Shown here in pieces: positions 24,102-32,064 of a stretch of DNA of 64,000 nt; position 1 is the stretch's first letter, and each line of letters opens with the position of its first letter. The DNA lies in assembly GCA_964551925.1 (NCBI GenBank), contig CAZKFA010000002.1:3623-67622 (forward strand), given 5' to 3'. The notes under the pieces are model-generated. The model had not been told where the DNA came from. It saw only the letters and a list, made by a program, of their open reading frames with translations, and did not search any database. Position numbers and translations under genes: made by a program. This DNA comes from CAZKFA01 sp964551925. GTDB lineage: Bacteria; Cyanobacteriota; Vampirovibrionia; LMEP-6097.

Positions 24102-24201
24102 NNNNNNNNNNNNNNNNNNNNNNNNNNNNNNNNNNNNNNNNNNNNNNNNNNNNNNNNNNNNNNNNNNNNNNNNNNNNNNNNNNNNNNNNNNNNNNNNNNN
24201 N
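24102..24201. other. Assembly gap (100 N)
   Basis: Exactly 100 undetermined bases. The roughly 50 bases on the left repeat the 50 on the right (start of tRNA-Ser), so the gap was placed at a repeat and its true length is unknown. Confidence 0.98.
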
Positions 24202-24211
24202 AATTGAATAT

Positions 24212-24308
<97 letters not shown>

Positions 24309-24311
24309 ATC

Positions 24312-24352
24312 ATAAAGTAGAAGAGCCCCTTTCAGGGGCTCTTCTACTTTAT
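24312..24352 (+). terminator. Rho-independent-type terminator after tRNA-Ser
   Basis: A perfect 19-bp stem (ATAAAGTAGAAGAGCCCCT and its complement) with a TTC loop directly follows the tRNA. The right arm is pyrimidine-rich; a classic T-tract is not present. Confidence 0.65.
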
Positions 24353-24382
24353 ATAGGTGCAGCAAGAGAAGCAGAATCCATG

Positions 24383-24413
24383 GATCAAAAACAGTCATTG
24401 ACTGTTTTTGATC
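24383..24413. other. Perfect 14-bp hairpin
   Basis: GATCAAAAACAGTC and its complement flank ATT, in the otherwise gene-free stretch after tRNA-Ser. A second fragment of the tRNA-Ser 3' end (CCTCCCTCTCCACC) lies about 60 bases further on. The function is unknown. Confidence 0.5.
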
Positions 24414-24462
24414 GTTCCTACGGGGGCTTATTACACAGCTTATAGTAAGCTAGTTGCACTGA

Positions 24463-24600
24463 CCCCTAAACCCTCCCTCTCCACCTTTCTATGACGTAGT
24501 TTCAACTAATATTGCTCAAATAGCAAGTAAGTTGAATCCTAAGCTCTTAGGCACAATGTTTGGTGAATTTGTTTATATACCAGCGAAAGTAACTTATTAA
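24463..24600 (+). pseudogene. C-terminal remnant of an unidentified gene
   Basis: An open frame without a start codon reads DVVSTNIAQIASKLNPKLLG then TMFGEFVYIPAKVTY and stops. The amino acid composition is protein-like, and in-frame stops lie directly upstream. It begins inside a tRNA-Ser 3'-end fragment, as expected for a gene cut by recombination at a tRNA. The family is not recognised. Confidence 0.4.
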
Positions 24601-24881
24601 ACTTTCCCGTTCCAGTAGCCACCTTGGCGATCTACTAAGGCGTCGTAACCAGACCAGAACCTAAACGGAGGTAGTATGCCAACTATGGCATGGGTGCCAA
24701 CTTTTCTGCCTGGGGCATCGTTGACGGCTTGACCAATACCAGGCCAAATTAATAGCGAGAGAACTCCTGCTAGCACTGATTTACCAGTAATAGGTCTTTT
24801 TTGAATGTCAGCAGCAGAGACAGGTGTACATAGTGTCAATAATATTGCAAATAAACTTACCGCGAGGAAACTTTTTTTCAT
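24597..24881 (-). CDS. Small exported protein, 94 residues
   Basis: An N-terminal signal peptide (MKKSFLAVSLFAILLTLCTP, cleavage likely after VSA, about residue 23) is followed by a hydrophobic segment GKSVLAGVLSLLIWPGIGQAV and a polar end (WSGYDALVDRQGGYWNGKV). Short proteins with an SLLIWPGxGQ motif occur in many diderms, with unknown function. AAGGAG precedes the ATG. It is the last gene of the protoglobin operon, two bases after the DoxX-like gene, so it may be expressed under the same low-oxygen or NO signal. Confidence 0.7.
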   Translation of the reverse strand: MKKSFLAVSLFAILLTLCTPVSAADIQKRPITGKSVLAGVLSLLIWPGIGQAVNDAPGRKVGTHAIVGILPPFRFWSGYDALVDRQGGYWNGKV

Positions 24882-24883
24882 GA

Positions 24884-25273
24884 TTACTCCTTGTATTGAG
24901 TTTGATTATAGCATTTTGTGAACGGCCAAACCCAAGCCACCAAAACTAATTGTAGAGGCAATCTTAGATAGTGTACCCAGATTGGCAAGAAGCCAAATTC
25001 CATTCTATGCATAAACATATAAATATTCGCGGGAAAAACCGCGATCAAAAGTGAAATCATTAACCAAGCGATTATAGGTCTGATACGAGCTATGAGAATT
25101 CCAATTCCAAAAATAATTTCTAAGATTCCAGAGAAGTAAACAATAAAAGCTTTATAGGGCAAGATTGGCGGGACTATTTTAATCAAAAAATCTTCACAAA
25201 TAAAATGTACTATTCCCATGCTGATAAAAAATAAGCTTAGGCAAAGTAATGAAATTTTATTGTAAGAATGCAA
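24884..25273 (-). CDS. DoxX-like integral membrane protein
   Basis: 129 residues with four predicted membrane helices. FICEDFLIKIVPPILPYKAF, IVYFSGILEIIFGIGILI and the charged LLIAVFPANIYMFMHRMEFG follow the DoxX/SURF4-like family, small quinone-linked or redox-associated membrane proteins of mostly unknown role. The start appears to be TTG, 17 bases after the protoglobin stop, with no strong Shine-Dalgarno. It is the middle gene of an operon with protoglobin and a small exported protein. Confidence 0.75.
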   Translation of the reverse strand: MHSYNKISLLCLSLFFISMGIVHFICEDFLIKIVPPILPYKAFIVYFSGILEIIFGIGILIARIRPIIAWLMISLLIAVFPANIYMFMHRMEFGFLPIWVHYLRLPLQLVLVAWVWPFTKCYNQTQYKE

Positions 25274-25290
25274 GCTGACTTAAGTTTACA

Positions 25291-25869
25291 TTAGTTTTGA
25301 TAATGTCTATTTATAAGATCATTTTGAATCCATAGTAATTTGCTAAATGATCTTATTGCTTGGTATTTTGCTGCGATTGGAATATCGAGGCTAATGATAG
25401 TCGCATTAACAGCATCGGCTACGAAACCCATTAGGGCATTCATTTGTACTAATGGTACGTTTAAATCTTTGCTGCCAGCTTTTGGAGTATGGATAGCACC
25501 AACGAAGTTTAAGTATTCCACCATCTCAGTATTATAGGGACCGGTTACTAATTTAGCTAAGTATTTTGCTAAATGTGATTTGCGGAATTTGATTAGTTCA
25601 TGCTCTTGAGTCAAATCTTCTAAGCCCTGCGGAAGTACCCCACTGTAGCCATGTTGACGCAGCGTGAAATGTCTTTTGGTGGCATCATAACTAAAAAGCT
25701 TGTCATAGACTGCATCTACCAAAGTTGGGACGATTGGAGCGAGTAAAGGAGCAGCGCCAAGGATAGTATCAATATCTTCTTTGCCAAAACCCATAAACTC
25801 ACAGAGATACTCAAATCTGTAAGCTAAGTCCTGCTCTAATTTCACCTCATCTATATGTTTTATTGTCAT
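25291..25869 (-). CDS. Protoglobin
   Basis: Single-domain haem protein of 192 residues that binds O2, CO or NO. The pattern matches the protoglobin family: RFEYLCEFMGFGKEDID at the N-terminus, a long helical core, and proximal His127 in NFVGAIHTPKAGS. It lacks a fused signalling domain, so it acts as a carrier, sensor subunit or NO-detoxifying protein. It leads an operon with the DoxX-like and small exported genes. An FNR-like palindrome is centred 41.5 bases upstream of the predicted transcription start, the position of activator sites. Confidence 0.88.
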   Translation of the reverse strand: MTIKHIDEVKLEQDLAYRFEYLCEFMGFGKEDIDTILGAAPLLAPIVPTLVDAVYDKLFSYDATKRHFTLRQHGYSGVLPQGLEDLTQEHELIKFRKSHLAKYLAKLVTGPYNTEMVEYLNFVGAIHTPKAGSKDLNVPLVQMNALMGFVADAVNATIISLDIPIAAKYQAIRSFSKLLWIQNDLINRHYQN

Positions 25870-25912
25870 TATTTTGCTCTTTCTTCTAATTTATCCCAGT
25901 CCCCAAAGAAAG

Positions 25913-25932
25913 TTTTTGACTTAAGTCAAAAA
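25913..25932. promoter_or_regulatory. FNR/Crp-type operator in divergent promoter
   Basis: A perfect 20-bp palindrome with core TTGAC-TTAA-GTCAA, close to the FNR/DNR consensus TTGAT-N4-ATCAA. On the protoglobin side TAAATT (25893-25888) gives a start near 25881, which puts the site centre at -41.5. On the regulator side TAAAAT (25940-25945) puts it at about -31, where binding would tend to repress. Confidence 0.75.
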
Positions 25933-25954
25933 TATAAGCTAAAATTGTTAAACA

Positions 25955-26641
25955 ATGCCTAATAAGCTGCAATATTCTTTGCGCAATCGTCAGCAACGCA
26001 AGTTATGTTCTAATCTTGCTATTGAACAGTGTCTTGCTAGAAGAGTCCTTTGTATTTGTAATGTAATTCTTCGGCATCCACTTTTTGATCAGATACCAAG
26101 AGCAGAGACTCATAAACTTTCAGCTATTGCTGATGTTATTAAATTACAAAAAGGAGAAAGTTTGTTTTTCAGAGCTGCTCCAATCGAAAACATTTATTTT
26201 ATTCTCAAAGGAAGTGTGAAACTATTTATTTCTGATTGTAATTCAACTAAAGTTTTTATTGATCAGATTGCTCAAGAGGGTGATGGGATAATGTTAGAGA
26301 GTTTATTTTCTGATCTGGAGTGTTTTACTAATAGTGCTGAGGCGCTAGAATCAACAACAGTGTTATTGCTTGATCGTAAGAAATTCAGAAGAATTATTCT
26401 AGCAAGCCCTGTCATTATGCAGAATCTACTAGCATTCATCTCAGAAAGGTTGCTTGATGTTACGGAACGCCTTCAGGATCAGGTTCTTATGGACGTTTCA
26501 GAACGGCTCGGGAAATTTATTGTTGCTCAAAATTGTGAAAGCAATAATCAAAGAACCAAATTGTCTAAAACAGATTTGGCTTATTTACTTGGAACTATAC
26601 CTGCGACTCTATCGAGAGCAGTAAAACAGATTTATGATTGA
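25955..26641 (+). CDS. Crp/Fnr-family transcriptional regulator
   Basis: 228 residues: an N-terminal cysteine-rich segment (Cys18, Cys26, Cys33, Cys35), a cyclic-nucleotide-binding-like beta roll (KLQKGESLFFRAAPIENIYFILKGSVKLFI), a dimerisation helix (ERLLDVTERLQDQVLMDVSERLGKF) and a C-terminal helix-turn-helix (KLSKTDLAYLLGTIPATLSRAVKQ). Glu in IPATLSR differs from the FNR recognition helix exxSR. The cysteine cluster could hold an Fe-S centre, but the spacing is not that of E. coli FNR. It is divergent from the protoglobin operon and probably binds the palindrome between them. Confidence 0.87.
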   Translation: MPNKLQYSLRNRQQRKLCSNLAIEQCLARRVLCICNVILRHPLFDQIPRAETHKLSAIADVIKLQKGESLFFRAAPIENIYFILKGSVKLFISDCNSTKVFIDQIAQEGDGIMLESLFSDLECFTNSAEALESTTVLLLDRKKFRRIILASPVIMQNLLAFISERLLDVTERLQDQVLMDVSERLGKFIVAQNCESNNQRTKLSKTDLAYLLGTIPATLSRAVKQIYD

Positions 26642-26664
26642 GACGGTGCTGGGAAATAGGGTCA

Positions 26665-27240
26665 TTAATTAGCATTAATTCCTTCGTAGATTATTTCTTG
26701 TAGCGCGTCGATAAGTCCTTCGTGGTTAGTAACTCCTGTGTATCTTTGTACTTCGAAGTTGCTTGACTTTGTGCTAATGCTCTCAATGTTTATATCTTGT
26801 GGATTATTGCTTATTTTTGTTTGGTTGAAAGCTATTTCTAAAGAATAATTTATACCTTCGTGATTAACTTGAAAGTAAGCTTTGTTATCGGCCACCCCAA
26901 GTTCTGTAATTTTATTATCCACAATTTTTAATAACTCAGTAGCGTGTTCAGCTGTAATTAATTGCGATTGAGAGCCTTCTGTCTCTATTCGCGGAGTTGG
27001 CTTAGCTACCATGCAACTGAGTAAGTCTCTAATCTTCTCTTCCTTGTTGGTGCTATCAGCGAGCCCGCGCATCAAAACTTCCCCGCAAACCGCCTGTTGA
27101 GCATCTGCTGGTAGTGCTTGGAATAAATCTTTCAACATCTCTCTAGCTTCTGACAGAGTGTGAAATCTTAATACTCCTCTTGAAACTACAGTTCGAGAAT
27201 CTGTGAAAATATTAGCTAATTTACTAGCAATAGGGTGCAT
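26665..27240 (-). CDS. Uncharacterised protein, 191 residues
   Basis: Soluble, no known motif. The first half is helical (FHTLSEAREMLKDLFQALPADAQQAV). The second half contains a beta-rich stretch (KAYFQVNHEGINYSLEIAFNQ). The start MHPIASKLANIF is chosen because TACAAT ends 6 bases before it, and an upstream in-frame extension would overlap the promoter. It is convergent with the Crp/Fnr gene. The composition resembles the other lineage-specific proteins in this window. Confidence 0.65.
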   Translation of the reverse strand: MHPIASKLANIFTDSRTVVSRGVLRFHTLSEAREMLKDLFQALPADAQQAVCGEVLMRGLADSTNKEEKIRDLLSCMVAKPTPRIETEGSQSQLITAEHATELLKIVDNKITELGVADNKAYFQVNHEGINYSLEIAFNQTKISNNPQDINIESISTKSSNFEVQRYTGVTNHEGLIDALQEIIYEGINAN

Positions 27241-27376
27241 AGTTAAATTGTATCGCAGATTGAGATAATACGTCAACGGGCTTGTTGTTTAATCAAGGTT
27301 GCCAAAATTTTTAACAAAATACTTGCAATTCAAAAACCTTTCTGCTAGTATCTTACGCTAAGCAATTTGGGAGGAT

Positions 27377-28699
27377 ATGCTTATTAACACTCGGGGGAGA
27401 TTGTCAAGGATACTAGCTAAGCGCGTCAGAGATTGCTTTCTAGCTATATCTCTCCTGTTTTTTTTCAATTTGGTTATTCAAGCTGCTGACCTGCGTAAGA
27501 TTTATTTCAACAGTCCTCATTCTTTAGTAGTCGAGTTAGCTAATCAGGCAGCACTTGTAAGCCAGTCTGTCAGCGAATCAGGTAAATTACTGCTTGTAGA
27601 TATTGATTTTAGTAGAAGTAAATTACCAGAGACCTTATCTAACGATAACTACATTGTTTATTTACAGCGTCAGCGCAGCGCCTCAAGGCATTTTTGGCAG
27701 TCCTGTGACCAGCTTGTAATGCTTATAGAGAGCCGTTCTCAGCAAGGATTAAAGCTGAGTACTGAGACTCTATTAGAGAACTTAGTCTATCAAATTAATA
27801 TTAGCCCAGAACTTATCGCAGGGGCTAGTGTTGCGGTCCCGCAGTCTTTGCCGCTAGAACCCAGTCAAGAAACAGCTTTGACCAAGCCCTTGCTTGTGAT
27901 GCCAGAACCAGAACATAAACTTGCCGTTAGTATTAATGATCACTCTGCTATTAATTTATTTACTAATCAAGCAACTAACTCTGAAGAATTTTTGTCGAAA
28001 CTCGATCCCAAGATTCGAACTGATTTAATCAATGATAATGACTTCAAGCATAGTAATCTACAGAAGATCGATTCTTCTAACCTGACTTATATAGCTACTG
28101 AGCTTGCTTCTCGTGGTTTGAAGCAAGAAGCACAAGCTGCTTACCAAGAGGCTTTGAAGCTTGATAATGGTAACCTCATGGCGCATATTGGTTTGGCGCG
28201 CGCAAGTGATGACGCTACTGAGAAGCTCACTAATTATTTGGCGGGTATTGAGACTACTGCATTATCAGAGCTGGGCAATTTATGGTTTAAGCAGGCTTAT
28301 GATAGCGGTGATATTAAGGCTGCGACTCAAGCTTTGTTACCTTTGCAGATGGCAATACTCAAGAATCCTAATAGCGCTCAGTTTAGATTTGATTACGCCG
28401 CCGCCCTTGAGAGATTAGGGCAGGATCTGGAACTCGCTGCTAGACGCTATTTAGAGGCAGCCTCATTAGCCAAAAGTTCCTATCAACAGGGTTCTAGAGT
28501 TGATGAGGTTTTGTTGCGGCAATCAACAGAAGCTTTGATACGGGTGTTGACCATCAAGGGAGATATCCTTGCCGCAGCCAAATACTGCAATTCTTATCTG
28601 ACTATGGGCTATGAGAGATTTCTTGATGGTAAGCCGATTTTGACCATACAGCGCCAAATTCAGGATTACAAGAATCCTTTTGGGGGGTCTAGTGGTTAG
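27377..28699 (+). CDS. Exported TPR protein, first gene of the Tad-like locus
   Basis: 440 residues. A signal peptide covers about residues 18-37 (FLAISLLFFFNLVIQAADL). An N-terminal beta-rich domain follows (LRKIYFNSPHSLVVELANQ..LLLVDIDFSRSKL), reminiscent of AMIN domains that bind peptidoglycan or secretins. The second half contains TPR-like helices (TELASRGLKQEAQAAYQEAL, LDNGNLMAHIGLARASD). GGGAGGA lies before the ATG, and a TATCTT hexamer about 24 bases upstream is the likely promoter. Tad loci often include a TPR lipoprotein (TadD) for secretin assembly; this protein may fill that role. Confidence 0.65.
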   Translation: MLINTRGRLSRILAKRVRDCFLAISLLFFFNLVIQAADLRKIYFNSPHSLVVELANQAALVSQSVSESGKLLLVDIDFSRSKLPETLSNDNYIVYLQRQRSASRHFWQSCDQLVMLIESRSQQGLKLSTETLLENLVYQINISPELIAGASVAVPQSLPLEPSQETALTKPLLVMPEPEHKLAVSINDHSAINLFTNQATNSEEFLSKLDPKIRTDLINDNDFKHSNLQKIDSSNLTYIATELASRGLKQEAQAAYQEALKLDNGNLMAHIGLARASDDATEKLTNYLAGIETTALSELGNLWFKQAYDSGDIKAATQALLPLQMAILKNPNSAQFRFDYAAALERLGQDLELAARRYLEAASLAKSSYQQGSRVDEVLLRQSTEALIRVLTIKGDILAAAKYCNSYLTMGYERFLDGKPILTIQRQIQDYKNPFGGSSG

Positions 28700-29642
28700 A
28701 ATTCAGCGATTATTGGGAATAATACTGTTAGGAGTTTTGATAAATTCTCCCGCTACGGCATTGTTAGAGTTATCCTTTTATCAAAATTATTTAGCCAAAT
28801 TAATTGCATCGCGGCCAGCAGAGTTATCCTATAAATTTTTTGCTAATTATAATTGGGATCATGATCCTCAAGTGCAATCTTGGCTTAAACAGTTAGATCA
28901 AGATTTGCAGCAATTAAGAGAGTTTGCGTACGTTGCTGATCTTGCGATTGTTTTTGCGGCTGATGGTTCGATTAAATTTCTTGATCTTGAGAATATCACA
29001 GAGCAAGATTTTGATAAATTCAAAAATCTAATTACTAAACTAAGTGATTTTCGTACTCAAGCCTTACCAGAATCATTACGCGAAGATCTATGGGTCTATG
29101 ATTTAGATGCTAAGTGGCTGTATGTCGCTCGTAATGTAGTTCCTGAGCCTGTTAAGAAATTAGATGATCCAATAATACAAGCGACATTACCTGATTTGAA
29201 ATCAGATCAACAATACACTGTTAAGCTTCTTAAACCAGAATTTGTTGATTATCCTGTGATTGGGCAGGCTATATTGTTACAGCTTGATCGTAATATTCTT
29301 GATGCTAAGGTTTGGCAAGTTGATAAACAACATATTTATTTAGATGTGCATAGAATACTTGATATTAATAATCAGAATCCAATTAATTTATTTGCTCAAC
29401 AATTGGTCTTAAGTATAGATAGACCAAAAAACAATTCTCATGAAGTTTTAAGTACGGTAATTGTTTCAGGTCTTAACTTCGCTAGTCAAGCGGGTTTACA
29501 AACAAGCATGGCTAGTTATGGTATATTACCAGTAGGACTTGCTGTTGTAGGCATGGGAGCTGCCGTACTTAAAAACAATGAGGAGCAGTTATCTTTTGGT
29601 TTATCCAGAGGAGATTCGCTGATATCAAGAAGGGAGAAATAA
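28692..29642 (+). CDS. Exported protein of the Tad-like locus, TonB-C-like domain possible
   Basis: 316 residues with a signal peptide (IQRLLGIILLGVLINSPATA). The GTG start after GGGGGG overlaps the stop of the previous gene; a TTG four codons earlier is an alternative. The part FFANYNWDHDPQVQSWLKQLDQDLQQLREF..AIVFAADGSIKFLDLENI resembles the TonB C-terminal-like fold in some exported proteins. The C-terminal third contains a hydrophobic stretch (SYGILPVGLAVVGMGAAV). A periplasmic accessory role is inferred from context only. Confidence 0.55.
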   Translation: MVRIQRLLGIILLGVLINSPATALLELSFYQNYLAKLIASRPAELSYKFFANYNWDHDPQVQSWLKQLDQDLQQLREFAYVADLAIVFAADGSIKFLDLENITEQDFDKFKNLITKLSDFRTQALPESLREDLWVYDLDAKWLYVARNVVPEPVKKLDDPIIQATLPDLKSDQQYTVKLLKPEFVDYPVIGQAILLQLDRNILDAKVWQVDKQHIYLDVHRILDINNQNPINLFAQQLVLSIDRPKNNSHEVLSTVIVSGLNFASQAGLQTSMASYGILPVGLAVVGMGAAVLKNNEEQLSFGLSRGDSLISRREK

Positions 29643-29645
29643 AAA

Positions 29646-29810
29646 ATGAAAGAAGTACTAATATATGGAGCATTGATTGCAGCTGTGCTTGGAGCCTCGG
29701 TGCAGATTATTGGTGGGTTCACTAATACTCTGACTCAACAAAGCGTGGGTATTAATCAAGAAATTGTTAACCAAACTCAGAGAGTAATTGGTGTGGCATC
29801 TGGTAATTAA
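29646..29810 (+). CDS. Flp-pilin-like small hydrophobic protein
   Basis: 54 residues: MKEVLIYGALIAAVLGASVQ followed by IIGGF and a polar glutamine-rich end. Length, an N-terminal hydrophobic helix starting with E and Y (KEVLIYG), and location directly before cpaB-, tadZ- and tadA-like genes all fit a Flp-type pilin subunit. The usual cleaved leader ending in Gly is missing, so if it is the pilin it would not need processing as normally understood. A GGGAG Shine-Dalgarno is present. Confidence 0.55.
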   Translation: MKEVLIYGALIAAVLGASVQIIGGFTNTLTQQSVGINQEIVNQTQRVIGVASGN

Positions 29811-29836
29811 ATAAGTTTAGCGAGGGGATTCAATAA

Positions 29837-30718
29837 ATGACAATGCCACAAGTTGGTCTAGGAGGCGCTGCTTCAGAGCGCTTCTTCTGGGCTTTTACAT
29901 TCAAAAATCGACGCGTTCTTTTGCCAATATTAATCATTTTGATTTTTATTGCTGTAGTGGTGGTGTTTAGACATTTTCTTTATCTGGATGCCCAGCTAAC
30001 TAAGTTAAGTCGTTATGAGCCGATTAGAGTATTAGTTTTTGCGCGAGATCTAAATATTGGTGAGAGCATTAGTGCTGCTGATCTCAAGACGATTATTTTC
30101 TATAAAGATGAGTTTGCTAAGATGATCTACTCTGATCCAGTTAGCAAGACTGATATGAAGCTTCTAATTCGTTGTCATGATGTAGCTCAGCACCAGGGCG
30201 CTCTCTGTGAGGAAGATATAGTTGGTAGAGTAGTTAATCTGCCTGTAACTAAAGATACTTTAGTTTATAGAAATTTTCTGGCAGCTCCCGGTACAAGTCC
30301 TGGTTTATTACATTTGATAGAGAAGGGTCATACCTTGTTTGATATAGAGGTGGATCAAGTTGGTTATAACGTTTATATCAAGCCAGATGACACGCTCGAT
30401 CTTTATGAATATGGTGATCATGGTACACGACTCTTAGCTAATAAAGTCAAAGTTATATTGGTTGATTCTTTGGCTCTTGGGCAAGCACCGCTACAAGTCG
30501 AGAATGATAGTCGCCGTAAGCGGCGTGTGACTTTGGCTTTGCCCTCAACTAAATTGGGTGAAGCTGCTAGAGCCCAACGCAATAAAGTTTTGGTGGCGAC
30601 TTATCATAATGGTAGTGAACCTATGCGTTTTGTGGCTTCAAATAGGAAGTTACAACAGTCTGACTTCAAGTCTCTGATTATGATTCAGGGCGATCATAAG
30701 GAGCTAGTTACAAGATGA
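29837..30718 (+). CDS. CpaB/RcpC-like pilus assembly protein (SAF domain)
   Basis: 293 residues with a single membrane helix (about 28-47, LLPILIILIFIAVVVV) and a periplasmic SAF domain: IRVLVFARDLNIGESISAADLKTI. Further on it has DIVGRVVNLPVTKDTLVYRNFL and a beta-rich end (RVTLALPSTKLGEAARAQ) typical of CpaB. CpaB/RcpC proteins link the Tad secretin and pilus to the cell envelope. A GAGGGG site precedes the ATG. The stop overlaps the next start (ATGA). Confidence 0.8.
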   Translation: MTMPQVGLGGAASERFFWAFTFKNRRVLLPILIILIFIAVVVVFRHFLYLDAQLTKLSRYEPIRVLVFARDLNIGESISAADLKTIIFYKDEFAKMIYSDPVSKTDMKLLIRCHDVAQHQGALCEEDIVGRVVNLPVTKDTLVYRNFLAAPGTSPGLLHLIEKGHTLFDIEVDQVGYNVYIKPDDTLDLYEYGDHGTRLLANKVKVILVDSLALGQAPLQVENDSRRKRRVTLALPSTKLGEAARAQRNKVLVATYHNGSEPMRFVASNRKLQQSDFKSLIMIQGDHKELVTR

Positions 30719-32064
30719 TAAAGTTGATTTTGGTTTCCGAGACTAAGCCAAGTATGGTGTTTCAATTAGCACAAGCAGAGCTATCTAAGGAAGGTTTGTT
30801 AGTGTCTAATCCTGTTAGCTTCGAACAAACTATAGATGTTCTCAAAGCGAGTAAGGCTTCTTTTGTAGTTATCAATGCTGAACAAAGGAAATTAGAAGCT
30901 TTTGAATTATGCCAAAAAATTAAACATGATCTTAAAGGTGGAGTAAAAGTTTTTGTCTATCTGCCTGATGCTAGCTTGAATGAAGCTAGTAAATTTGGTT
31001 TGTTGAATGCAGAAGTAGAGGATGAACACAGCCTTGGTAATCTTTCTAGTAAGATTCTGATTAATAAGCCCCGACAATATCTTTATAATGAGACCACGAT
31101 CGCTGTTTGTGGTTTATCTGGTGGGCTAGGAGCTAGTCATATAGTGGTTTTGATGGCTTATGCTTTAGGGCTTATTGGGCAGGAAGCCTTGCTTTTGGAG
31201 TCTACTAATAATTTTACTATTAAGCAAATATTGCAGCTAAGATCTAATTTAGCTTTGCTTGGACATGACAGATCACGAGACTCTAATCAGGTATTAGATG
31301 CTGATTGGTTTAATAATTTTGTTTCTAAAACTAAACTTCTGCCATTGACAAGCTATTTGAATTTATTTAATTCTCCAGAAGATCGCTTACAGTATCTATT
31401 ACAATCAACAAAAACCTGTCAGCAAATTATAGATTTTGCGCAATTAGCAGAGTCTATATTAATTAAGCAGCAAGGTCTGACCCAAGATTTTAGTAGTTCG
31501 TTTGCAACTAAAGAAATAAAGCAGCAATTATTAGCGATTAAAACCTCTGCCCGATATTTAGAGAAAGATCTGCAAGGTCAATCTTTAAGCCTGTTTGATG
31601 AGATTATTGGTTTAGGCTCAACTTTAGCTTCGACTATGATTTTTGATTTAGGTTCAGATTTAAGCTCATCTCTTAATCGTCAGCTTTTGCATTTGAGTAA
31701 GTATCTTGTGGTTGTCTTGAAGGATGATGCTAATGTCAAAGCTAACTATAATGCTCTGAGGAACTTTGTTATTGATCAGTATCCTTGTATTGTTGTACCG
31801 GTGTTAGCTTCTAATAGCGAGCGCTATTTGCGCTATAAGGCAATTGATGATGACTCTTGGTTGGATATTTTGGGCGAGAAGCCTTTAATCTATCCATATA
31901 AACCTGAATCTATTACTCGTCTGTTATTTGAGTCGAGGGCTCTAGCGCGTAATGATGCCTTACTTAATTTTGCTAAAGAGCTATTACATTGTTGTAGGGT
32001 TGAGACAGATTATTTGCTTGATCAGAAAAAGATTTTGAACTTTTTGGTGGGTGGCAATGGCTAG
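30715..32064 (+). CDS. TadZ/CpaE-like protein with degenerate ATPase domain
   Basis: 449 residues. The N-terminal third is receiver-like (about 1-120, ending FVYLPDASLNEASKFGLL). The MinD/ParA-like domain starts with TTIAVCGLSGGLGASHIVVLMAYALGL. The deviant Walker A is lost: CGLSGGLGASHI has no GKT, so ATP hydrolysis is doubtful. TadZ/CpaE localises the Tad machine at the pole or on the membrane. DLGSDLSSSLNRQLL later in the chain matches the Walker B region of the family. Translation is coupled to the cpaB-like gene. Confidence 0.75.
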   Translation: MIKLILVSETKPSMVFQLAQAELSKEGLLVSNPVSFEQTIDVLKASKASFVVINAEQRKLEAFELCQKIKHDLKGGVKVFVYLPDASLNEASKFGLLNAEVEDEHSLGNLSSKILINKPRQYLYNETTIAVCGLSGGLGASHIVVLMAYALGLIGQEALLLESTNNFTIKQILQLRSNLALLGHDRSRDSNQVLDADWFNNFVSKTKLLPLTSYLNLFNSPEDRLQYLLQSTKTCQQIIDFAQLAESILIKQQGLTQDFSSSFATKEIKQQLLAIKTSARYLEKDLQGQSLSLFDEIIGLGSTLASTMIFDLGSDLSSSLNRQLLHLSKYLVVVLKDDANVKANYNALRNFVIDQYPCIVVPVLASNSERYLRYKAIDDDSWLDILGEKPLIYPYKPESITRLLFESRALARNDALLNFAKELLHCCRVETDYLLDQKKILNFLVGGNG

